From assembly GCA_036388295.1 (NCBI GenBank), contig DASVSC010000275.1:1-12832 (forward strand): DNA of 12,832 bases, given 5' to 3'. Each line of letters starts with the position of its first letter. Position 1 is the stretch's first letter. A program made the translations under genes and the position numbers. Under the pieces are notes generated by a model, which did not search any database, was not told the DNA's origin, and saw only the letters and a program-made list of their open reading frames with translations. Positions 1-5,541 of this stretch are shown one piece after another. The stretch is from RYN-431 sp036388295 (GTDB lineage: Bacteria; Planctomycetota; Phycisphaerae; Tepidisphaerales; Tepidisphaeraceae).

Positions 1-60
1 GGACATCATGCCGCCCAGAGCCACAGCAGCTGCAACAATCTTACGTGATACGAATTTCAT
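1..60 (-). CDS. Exported protein, N-terminal fragment with signal peptide (runs off the left edge)
   Basis: Only the first 20 codons are in the window, read leftwards from an ATG at 60-58. They give MKFVSRKIVAAAVALGGMMS: a short basic n-region (K2, R6, K7) followed by a small-residue hydrophobic stretch, which is the start of a Sec-type signal peptide. A good Shine-Dalgarno GAGGG (complement of 67-71) lies 6 bases before the ATG, which fixes the start. The codons are less GC-rich than in the neighbouring genes. The mature protein is outside the window, so its function cannot be stated. A secreted or surface protein is likely, perhaps of the PEP-CTERM kind seen at the other end of the window. 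A lipoprotein is not excluded because the cleavage region is missing. Confidence 0.75.
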   Translation of the reverse strand, partial: MKFVSRKIVAAAVALGGMMS

Positions 61-283
61 CAGTTACCCTCGCGAATAGAAATGGAAGTCGGGTCGGGGG
101 GCCGCGATAAAACGAACGCGATCGCCCCGGGGTCGACCCGAAAGCAGAAAAGGACACGAACAGCGAAACGCCGCTCTCTACTCCTTCCTCGTGCGGTCCG
201 GCCCGATCGCAACATCCGCCGAAGCGAACGGGCCTTACTCGTTACACGAACCAAACTCCGCCTCTCCACAGCCACAAAGAAAA

Positions 284-319
284 CGATTTCTGCGTCGCAG
301 AAAGCGATTTCTGACAGAA
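284..319. repeat. Two adjacent short palindromes, operator-like
   Basis: TTTCTGCG-T-CGCAGAAA at 287-303 is a perfect 8-base inverted repeat around one base. TTCTG-A-CAGAA at 309-319 is a perfect 5-base inverted repeat around one base. Their centres (295 and 314) are 19 bases apart. The 9-mer CGATTTCTG occurs at 284-292 and again at 305-313, a 21-base step of about two helical turns. The pair lies just downstream of a candidate leftward promoter and upstream of the exported-protein start. This is the layout of a dimeric repressor or activator site, but no regulator can be named. Confidence 0.4.
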
Positions 320-329
320 GTGCGAAGGC

Positions 330-359
330 AGCTTACCGCTGTGTGCGACATTCTGTCAA
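330..359 (-). promoter_or_regulatory. Candidate sigma-70-type promoter reading leftwards
   Basis: Read on the minus strand, a perfect TTGACA -35 box (complement of 354-359) is followed after 18 bases by TAAGCT (complement of 330-335), a weak -10 box. It points to the exported-protein gene starting at 60, leaving a leader of about 260 bases. The -35 box is exact but the -10 box matches only about half the consensus, so this stays a candidate. Confidence 0.3.
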
Positions 360-449
360 GCACTTAAAAGCTGAATTGAAAGATTTGCCAATTTTGGTCG
401 GCGTACTGACGGAAGACGTGTTGCGAATCGAACCAACGCGAGTAGCAGG

Positions 450-965
450 TCAATTCGAAATCGTGCGGGTGCCACGGTCCGCCCGCAGCACCCACCAGAA
501 GGCTAATGGAAAGGCCATTTCCAGCAGATTGTGCAGACAGGTTAGAGCGAGTTGTGCCCAGAACCCCGCGCCGGCCGCTTGCAGATAGGACATGCCGATC
601 ACCACGCCGACTGCGGCGACGGCGAGCATGAGGACGGCATTGAGCAGGCAGGCCGAGCGTAGCGGCTCGCGTGCCGTGGCGTTGCCCTGCACGAGCGCCC
701 GCGCCGCAACGAGTACCCATATGAGAAGCGGAACACGCACGGCGAGGAAGCCGAACATGAAAAAATTGCGCCACTCCGAGGTCGTGAATCGTGATGAAAA
801 AACAGCCACGATGATGCCGGCAGAAAGCTCGACCAACGCCGCGCCGGCGAAGGCGATCGCCAGCCAGCCGATCGGCCGCAGCGTGCGCGCCTCGTCATCG
901 GAGGCCGCATAATCGATCGGCAGCACGGCGTGGGCGTGCGGCAGCGGGTGTTGTTGATCATCCAC
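450..965 (-). CDS. Four-helix membrane protein of unknown function
   Basis: A 171-residue protein that I do not recognise. After a polar, histidine-containing N-terminus (about residues 1-30) come four hydrophobic segments near residues 32-56, 65-92, 102-128 and 136-160, each long enough to cross the membrane, then a short basic tail. There is no signal peptide and no catalytic motif. The start is a GTG at 965-963, 3 bases after the TGA of the sugar isomerase-like gene upstream (969-971). A GGAT-like Shine-Dalgarno falls inside the end of that gene, so the two are probably co-transcribed and translationally coupled. The coupling suggests a shared context but does not reveal a role. A small transporter subunit or a sensor-like membrane domain are both possible, with nothing to choose between them. 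Confidence 0.7.
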   Translation of the reverse strand: MDDQQHPLPHAHAVLPIDYAASDDEARTLRPIGWLAIAFAGAALVELSAGIIVAVFSSRFTTSEWRNFFMFGFLAVRVPLLIWVLVAARALVQGNATAREPLRSACLLNAVLMLAVAAVGVVIGMSYLQAAGAGFWAQLALTCLHNLLEMAFPLAFWWVLRADRGTRTISN

Positions 966-968
966 GAT

Positions 969-1724
969 TCATCCGATCGCCCGCATTTTCTGCACGCACT
1001 CGGTCAAGGCCGGCACTGGGTTCTCAGGGTCGGCTTCGTATTCGATGACCGCGAAGCCGTCGAAGCCGTTGCCTTCGAGTGCGCTGACGAACGCCGGCAG
1101 ATCAAGGTTGCCGGTGCCGACGACCACGTCATGCCATTGGCCGTTGCGGTCGAAGGTGAAGTCCTTGTAGTGCACGCCGTAGACGCGGCCGGCGAACTTC
1201 TTGACCCACTCCACCGGCTTGCCCTGGTGCGGGCCGATCTGCATGCACCAGGCGGTGTCGATGTTCAGGCCGATGCTCGGGCCGCCGAGCTTGAGCAGGT
1301 GGTCGAGCACGTCGGGCTGGCCGCCGAACATGTAGCCGCCGTGGCAGTGGATGGCGACCTTCACGCCGTATTCCTCCGCCAGCTTCGCCGTGGCGGGCAC
1401 AGCCGTCTGAAACGTGCCGATCGTGAAGTGAGCGCTGATGTACTTGGCCCCTGCAATTTTGGCGCATTCGAACCACTTGCGCTCGGCGTCGGTGTCTCCC
1501 TTAAAGGTCTGAACGCCGAGGCTGACGATCTTCACGCCCGCGTCCTGGTGGATCTTGACGACTTCGCCGAACGCTTCGGGCTTGGAGAAGTCGGCGTGGA
1601 CGCCGCAGATTTCGGTCGAGTGGACCCCGATTTGGCGGATTTTTTTCGCCAGGTCGGCATTATCTTTGGTTTCGCGGAAGCAGTAGCTCTGAACACCGAA
1701 GTTGCGGGCGGCTGAAGTGGGCAT
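969..1724 (-). CDS. Sugar phosphate isomerase/epimerase-like TIM-barrel protein
   Basis: This 251-residue protein fits the xylose-isomerase-like TIM-barrel superfamily (AP_endonuc_2 fold), which includes inosose dehydratases, hydroxypyruvate isomerases and keto-sugar epimerases. The pattern of metal and acid residues is visible: E38 (STEICGV), H126 and H128 (AIHCHGG), D156 (NIDTAWC), H185 (YGVHYKDF) and E228 (VIEYEAD), spaced as expected for barrel strands. The length is slightly below the usual 260-300. No signal peptide is seen, so it is probably cytoplasmic. The ATG at 1724-1722 has an AGGA Shine-Dalgarno about 8 bases upstream, which supports this start. Planctomycetes carry many paralogues of this family, so the substrate cannot be given. 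It appears to be first in a two-gene unit with the membrane protein downstream. Confidence 0.88.
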   Translation of the reverse strand: MPTSAARNFGVQSYCFRETKDNADLAKKIRQIGVHSTEICGVHADFSKPEAFGEVVKIHQDAGVKIVSLGVQTFKGDTDAERKWFECAKIAGAKYISAHFTIGTFQTAVPATAKLAEEYGVKVAIHCHGGYMFGGQPDVLDHLLKLGGPSIGLNIDTAWCMQIGPHQGKPVEWVKKFAGRVYGVHYKDFTFDRNGQWHDVVVGTGNLDLPAFVSALEGNGFDGFAVIEYEADPENPVPALTECVQKMRAIG

Positions 1725-1767
1725 GGGTCAATTCCTGGTTGAGTTGATCGAAGCGTAGTGTGAAAAA

Positions 1768-1860
1768 AGGGGCGAGGGTAGAGGCGAGAAACGTGAGTCC
1801 GAAAGAATTTCGGCAAGGCCATTGGTCTTCCTCACGCCTCACGCCTCTACCCTCGCCCCT
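1768..1860. repeat. Intergenic long hairpin A (30-base arms, heptamer-built)
   Basis: The arms at 1768-1797 and 1831-1860 are the same length and complementary except for a 6-base internal block: the outer 19 bases and the inner 5 bases pair perfectly. The right arm reads as near-heptamers CTCACGC, CTCACGC, CTCTACC, CTCGCCC. Inside the 33-base loop sits a second perfect hairpin, CCGAAA-GAA-TTTCGG (1799-1813). The element fills most of the gap between the divergent isomerase and pgsA genes, so promoters for both must overlap or flank it. There is no T-run on either strand that would make it a standard terminator. Confidence 0.8.
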
Positions 1861-1883
1861 GTCTTCCTTTACAATCCGGCCGC

Positions 1884-2549
1884 TTGTGGCGCCAAGTCCC
1901 TAACCTCATCACGACCTCGCGGCTGTTGCTGGCCGTCGTTTTCTTCGCGTGCCTGTCCTGGTACCAGTACGAGGGCCGGGGACATTCGGCCCTGCTGACG
2001 TGGGCGTTCGTGGTCGGGCTGATCGCGATCTCGACTGATTTCCTCGACGGCTGGCTGGCCCGCAAATGGAAAGTCGAAAGCCGTTTCGGCCGGGTGGTGG
2101 ACCCGTTCGTGGACAAGATTCTGGTCCTGGGCAGCTTCATTTTCTTCGGCGGGAAAAACTTCATCATCCCCGACGAGATCGTCAACGGCCATGTCAACGT
2201 CGCCCACACCATCACCGGCATCACCCCGGCGATGACCGTCATCATCCTCGGCCGCGAATTACTGGTGACCAGCTTGCGCGGCTTGATGGAAAGCAGCGGC
2301 GTCTCGTTCGGTGCCGATCTGGCCGGAAAGATCAAGATGGTGCTGCAGTCGGTCACGATTCTGGTGATCGTCGCCTACGTCTACTTTCTGGGCGTCGTCA
2401 GCGAGCAGCACCCCGCCTGGCGGGCCGGCTATGTCACCTGGGCGACGATCTTCCGCAACGGCATGATTTGGCTGACGCTGCTGGTCACGGTCTGGTCGGC
2501 CTGGGGCTACTTGCGACGGTCGGTGTCGCTGCTGCGGGCGACGACTTGA
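1884..2549 (+). CDS. pgsA: CDP-diacylglycerol--glycerol-3-phosphate 3-phosphatidyltransferase
   Basis: An integral membrane enzyme that transfers the phosphatidyl group from CDP-diacylglycerol to glycerol-3-phosphate, giving phosphatidylglycerol phosphate, the committed step to phosphatidylglycerol and cardiolipin. The CDP-alcohol phosphotransferase signature is complete: D52, then D55-G56-x2-A59-R60-x8-G69-x3-D73-x3-D77, the aspartates that bind the metal and CDP. The N-terminus (VPNLITTSRLLLA) is typical of PgsA, which favours it over other CDP-alcohol transferases, though a phosphatidylinositol-phosphate synthase-like role cannot be fully excluded. About five further hydrophobic segments follow. 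The length of 221 residues is slightly above the usual 180-200. The start is a TTG at 1884 with no clear Shine-Dalgarno; it is chosen because it directly precedes the conserved N-terminal segment. It is the first gene of a plus-strand cluster with uppP. Confidence 0.92.
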   Translation: MWRQVPNLITTSRLLLAVVFFACLSWYQYEGRGHSALLTWAFVVGLIAISTDFLDGWLARKWKVESRFGRVVDPFVDKILVLGSFIFFGGKNFIIPDEIVNGHVNVAHTITGITPAMTVIILGRELLVTSLRGLMESSGVSFGADLAGKIKMVLQSVTILVIVAYVYFLGVVSEQHPAWRAGYVTWATIFRNGMIWLTLLVTVWSAWGYLRRSVSLLRATT

Positions 2550-2556
2550 GGAAATT

Positions 2557-2644
2557 AGTCGATCGGCAATGGTTGATAGTCGATAGGTAAGAGAATCAGC
2601 CGTCCGCGTCTTCATAATCGACGATCAACCCTCGACTATCGACT
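2557..2644. repeat. Intergenic long hairpin B (28-base arms, heptamer-built)
   Basis: The arms at 2557-2584 and 2617-2644 match as an inverted repeat at 23 of 28 positions around a 32-base loop. The right arm divides exactly into four heptamers: ATCGACG, ATCAACC, CTCGACT, ATCGACT. The element fills nearly the whole gap between the pgsA stop (2549) and the uppP ATG (2651) and ends 6 bases before that ATG, where a Shine-Dalgarno would be expected. It resembles hairpin A in size, spacing and heptamer register, but the sequence is different. Confidence 0.75.
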
Positions 2645-2650
2645 CTCTAT

Positions 2651-3613
2651 ATGAACGACTACTTTCTCGCCGTCATTCTCGGCATTGTTGAAGGGCTGAC
2701 CGAGTTCCTGCCCGTCAGCTCGACAGCACATATTCGCCTTGTGCAAGGGCTATTGCGTGGCGAAGCGAGTTTGCACGACAACTTCTGGAAGCTGTTCGCG
2801 GTTGCGATTCAACTGCCGGCCGTGCTCGCTGTCGTGGTTTACTTTTACGACACGATTCTGCGGTTCGTGAAGTCGTTTTTCCGGCGCGGCATGTCCCTCG
2901 GCGAATACGCCCGCCATCCGGTCACGCTGGTCATGATTGCGTTCGTAGCCACCGCAATCCCGGCCGCCGTGTCGAAGAAGCTGATCAAGGGCAATTTGGA
3001 ATCGCTCTGGGTTATGGGCATCGCCCTGATCATCGGCGGCATCGTGATGGCGGTCGTGGACACCATCTACGGCCGGCGCGAGAAGCGGATTCTGGCCGAC
3101 GCCGACGCCGCCCGACTGGCCGACCAAGCGGCCCCCGTCACCCCGTTCGATACCCTGGACGATACGCCGCCCGCGCCCGCCCTGCCGATCGTCACGAGGC
3201 TCGAAGACATGAAGCCGTGGCAGGCGCTTTGGATCGGCCTGGTCCAGGTGCTGGCCGCCCTGTTCCCCGGCACCAGCCGTTCGATGTGCACGATCGCCGC
3301 CGGGCAGGTCGCTAACCTGACCCGGGCGGCGGCCCTGGAGTTCAGTTTTTTCCTATCAATCCCGATCATGTTCGCGGCCTTCGTGAAGGACCTGAAAGAC
3401 TCGCTCACCCCCGGCGACGAGGCCTACGTCGGCCACGCCCTGACTCGCCATGAACTACTGGTGCTGATGACCGGCTCGATCGTCAGCTTCGTCGTCGCCC
3501 TGGCCGTCATCGCGTGGTTCATGGCCTGGGTGCGTCGGCGCGGGTTTATTCCGTTTGCGATTTACCGCGTTATCATCGGCATAGTCGTTCTGGTGATCGC
3601 CGCCCGCTCATGA
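2651..3613 (+). CDS. uppP: Undecaprenyl-diphosphatase
   Basis: A polytopic membrane enzyme of the BacA/UppP family. It dephosphorylates undecaprenyl pyrophosphate so that the lipid carrier can be reused for peptidoglycan and other envelope polymers, and overproduction in other bacteria gives bacitracin resistance. Both signature motifs are present: E14-G-L-T-E18-F-L-P with S23-S24 and H27 near the N-terminus, and P206-G-T-S-R210-S in the second half. At 320 residues it is longer than the usual 265-280. The excess is a polar, proline- and aspartate-rich insert at about residues 141-185 between the two homologous halves. The ATG at 2651 has no Shine-Dalgarno because hairpin B ends 6 bases before it, but this start gives exactly the family N-terminus. 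The TGA overlaps the next gene's ATG (ATGA at 3610-3613). Confidence 0.95.
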   Translation: MNDYFLAVILGIVEGLTEFLPVSSTAHIRLVQGLLRGEASLHDNFWKLFAVAIQLPAVLAVVVYFYDTILRFVKSFFRRGMSLGEYARHPVTLVMIAFVATAIPAAVSKKLIKGNLESLWVMGIALIIGGIVMAVVDTIYGRREKRILADADAARLADQAAPVTPFDTLDDTPPAPALPIVTRLEDMKPWQALWIGLVQVLAALFPGTSRSMCTIAAGQVANLTRAAALEFSFFLSIPIMFAAFVKDLKDSLTPGDEAYVGHALTRHELLVLMTGSIVSFVVALAVIAWFMAWVRRRGFIPFAIYRVIIGIVVLVIAARS

Positions 3614-4743
3614 ACTTGGTCCTGCTCATCCTCCGGGGCGTATTCGTCCTGATGCTCGCCGGCATCGGGTGGCACTACGTGGTGGACGAAAACCGCCCGC
3701 TGGGCACGCAGACGTGGCTGGCGTTGGCGCTCGCGTTGGCGGTCGCGGCGCTGGTGGTGTGCGTCGACATTTTAGCGCCGCGCAAGAAGCTGACCCTGTT
3801 CGCCGGAACATTTCTTGGCCTTATCGTCGGCATCGCGATGTCGTACGCCCTGAGCTTCGTGGTGCAGCTGCTCGTCGAGCAATTCGTGCCGTTGGAAACG
3901 GTCGATGTACTCGGCAACGCGGTCAAGAACGAAGAAGCCATTCGGGCCCGGAACAGTCTGCAGTCCTTCCTGAACCTGATCGTCGGCGGCGCGACCACGT
4001 ATTTGGCCGTCAGCTTCATCCTGCAGACTAAAGACGATTTCCGCTTCATTATTCCGTACGTGGAGTTCCGCAAGCAGTTGCGTGGCAGCCGGCCGCTGCT
4101 ATTGGACACCAGCGTGCTGATCGACGGCCGGATTGCGGCAGTGCTGGACACGGGCATCTTCGAAAGTCAGCTGATCGTCCCCCGTTTCGTCCTAGCCGAA
4201 CTTCAGGCGGTGGCGGACAGCCCGGACCGCCTGAAGCGGGCCCGCGGGCGGCGTGGGCTGGACGTGCTGGCCAAGTTGCAGCAGTCGCCCAAGGCCGAAG
4301 TGGTCACGTACGACCACCCGAGCCGCGACGAAAACGAACCGGTCGACCAGCGGCTGCTCACGCTGGCCAAAGAATTGGAAGCGCGCCTGGTGACGACGGA
4401 TTACAACCTGAACAAGGTCGCCCAACTGGCCGGCGTGGACGTGCTGAACATCAACGAATTAGCCGCGAAGATGAAGCCCGAGGTGCTGCCCGGCGAGCGC
4501 CTGCGCGTGCGGCTGATCAAGCCCGGCGAGTCGCCCGGCCAAGGGATCGGCTACATGGAAGATGGCACGATGGTCGTCGTCGAACAGGGACGGGCACACA
4601 TCGACAGCGAAGTCGACTTCGTTGTCACGAATACCGTTCAGACGAACGCCGGCAAAATGATCTTCGGCCGCCTCGGCGACGCCCACAAGGCCGATCGGCC
4701 TGACCGCGGCGATCGCAGCAAACCCGCACCGGCGGCGTCTTAG
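3610..4743 (+). CDS. PIN/TRAM-domain membrane protein, YacL-like
   Basis: A 377-residue protein with four N-terminal membrane segments (within about residues 1-145), then a PIN domain (about 160-285) and a TRAM domain (about 292-352). PIN domains are Mg-dependent ribonucleases, and the acidic set is intact: D166 (LLDTSVLID), E197 (VLAEL), D246 (PVDQRLL) and D264 (TTDYNLN). TRAM is a small beta-barrel that binds RNA. This layout matches Bacillus YacL, whose exact role is not firmly known. An open frame extends 32 codons further upstream into uppP, but the ATG at 3610 overlaps the uppP stop (ATGA) and directly precedes the first membrane helix, so it is preferred and implies translational coupling. 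A yacL-like gene before ispD is also the order in Bacillus, which supports the identification. Confidence 0.88.
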   Translation: MNLVLLILRGVFVLMLAGIGWHYVVDENRPLGTQTWLALALALAVAALVVCVDILAPRKKLTLFAGTFLGLIVGIAMSYALSFVVQLLVEQFVPLETVDVLGNAVKNEEAIRARNSLQSFLNLIVGGATTYLAVSFILQTKDDFRFIIPYVEFRKQLRGSRPLLLDTSVLIDGRIAAVLDTGIFESQLIVPRFVLAELQAVADSPDRLKRARGRRGLDVLAKLQQSPKAEVVTYDHPSRDENEPVDQRLLTLAKELEARLVTTDYNLNKVAQLAGVDVLNINELAAKMKPEVLPGERLRVRLIKPGESPGQGIGYMEDGTMVVVEQGRAHIDSEVDFVVTNTVQTNAGKMIFGRLGDAHKADRPDRGDRSKPAPAAS

Positions 4744-4761
4744 ACCGTGTGGCATTATTCG

Positions 4762-5460
4762 ATGTCGCCCGTCGCCGTCCTCATTCCCGCCGCCGGGCTG
4801 TCATCCCGGTTCGGGAGCAACAAGCTGCACGCGACGCTGCTCGGCCAGTCCGTCCTGCTGCGCACGGTCCGGGCGTTCCTGAGCCACCCCGCCACCGCTA
4901 ACATCGTCCTGGCCACACCTGTGGGCCGACCGCCGCGTGACACGCTGCCGGCGGACCTGCTGGCGATCCTCGACGAGTACCCGCGCATCCGTCTTGTCGA
5001 AGGCGGTCCCACGCGCGCCCACAGCGTGCGGCGGGCGCTCGAGGCGTCGATGGACTTGGACTGGGTCGCCGTCCACGACGCCGCCCGGCCGCTGGTGTCA
5101 CTCGACCTGATCGACCGGCTGTACGAACACGCCGACACCCACGGCACCGCCGTCCCGGCCCTGCCCGTGAAGCTGACGGTCAAAGAAGCCCGCGGCCCGT
5201 TGCCGGCGCCGGTCTTTCGGACGCTTCCGCGGGCCGACTTGTGGGAAATGCAGACGCCGCAGGTCATCCGTCGCGTCAACCTTGTTGCCGCCTACGCCCG
5301 CTGTTGGCAGTCGCTGGAGACTATCACCGATGACGCCCAGCTGCTGGAAGTCGCGGGCCAGCGTGTCTGGCTCGTGCCGGGCGAGGAGCGGAACCTGAAG
5401 CTCACCACCGCCGCCGATCTTCATCTGGCCGAGCGGCTGCTGGGCGAAGGCGCGGCGTAA
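4762..5460 (+). CDS. ispD: 2-C-methyl-D-erythritol 4-phosphate cytidylyltransferase
   Basis: Couples CTP with 2-C-methyl-D-erythritol 4-phosphate to make the CDP derivative in the non-mevalonate (MEP) isoprenoid pathway; a cytoplasmic enzyme. Visible motifs are the nucleotide-binding loop P9-A-A-G-L-S-S-R16-F-G-S-N-K21, V104-H-D-A-A-R109-P, M163-Q-T-P-Q, T189-D-D-A and the C-terminal LKLTTAADL. The usual PKQ after the loop reads NKLH, keeping the lysine but not the rest. At 232 residues it has normal length. The frame is also open from a GTG at 4747, which adds five residues; the ATG at 4762 is preferred because it gives the standard N-terminus, although neither site has a clear Shine-Dalgarno. 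It follows the YacL-like gene by 18 bases. The ispF partner common elsewhere is not next to it. Confidence 0.93.
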   Translation: MSPVAVLIPAAGLSSRFGSNKLHATLLGQSVLLRTVRAFLSHPATANIVLATPVGRPPRDTLPADLLAILDEYPRIRLVEGGPTRAHSVRRALEASMDLDWVAVHDAARPLVSLDLIDRLYEHADTHGTAVPALPVKLTVKEARGPLPAPVFRTLPRADLWEMQTPQVIRRVNLVAAYARCWQSLETITDDAQLLEVAGQRVWLVPGEERNLKLTTAADLHLAERLLGEGAA

Positions 5461-5492
5461 CGTGCGGGCGTGGGATTACGCCTGTTCGCACG
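5461..5492 (+). terminator. Strong hairpin directly after ispD, no T-run
   Basis: Starting at the base after the ispD stop, CGTGCG (5461-5466) pairs with CGCACG (5487-5492) and GGCGT (5467-5471) pairs with ACGCC (5478-5482), with a 4-base bulge on one side. It may end the pgsA-uppP-yacL-ispD transcript or protect its 3' end. It lacks the T-run of a classic intrinsic terminator, so termination is inferred from position only. Confidence 0.4.
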
Positions 5493-5530
5493 GTATGCTC
5501 CTGGCGATATACGTCGATAGGATCCTGCCC

Positions 5531-5536
5531 AAGAGG
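5531..5536 (+). promoter_or_regulatory. Ribosome binding site that decides the TTG start of the hybrid kinase
   Basis: AAGAGG lies 5 bases before the TTG at 5542. It is the best Shine-Dalgarno match near the beginning of this frame, and together with the N-terminal sequence it supports the non-ATG start of the large kinase gene. Confidence 0.6.
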
Positions 5537-5541
5537 TTAGT

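Larger units (their letters stand above)
61..449. other. 389-base intergenic region upstream of the exported-protein gene
   Basis: No convincing gene is seen here. The open frames that cross it on both strands are arginine-rich and resemble no family. It holds the ribosome binding site of the leftward exported-protein gene at 67-71, a candidate leftward promoter at 330-359 and a pair of short perfect palindromes at 287-319. Together these look like a long, possibly regulated 5' leader. I see no clear intrinsic terminator for the membrane-protein gene that ends at 450. Confidence 0.5.

Noticed and set aside
82..588. A 168-codon plus-strand open frame across the intergenic gap
   Set aside because: It is basic and low in complexity, runs into the antisense of the four-helix membrane protein gene and has no ribosome site or family resemblance.
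930..1715. A 261-codon plus-strand open frame opposite the isomerase-like gene
   Set aside because: The minus-strand frame has the complete metal-site pattern and a ribosome site; the plus frame resembles nothing.
1768..2644. Possible CRISPR array or insertion sequence ends at the repeat elements
   Set aside because: The repeats are inverted hairpin arms with tandem 7-base units, not evenly spaced direct repeats with spacers, and no transposase or cas gene lies near them.
3514..3609. A 32-residue N-terminal extension of the PIN/TRAM protein
   Set aside because: It lies inside uppP coding sequence in another frame, while the ATG at 3610 overlaps the uppP stop and directly precedes the first membrane helix.
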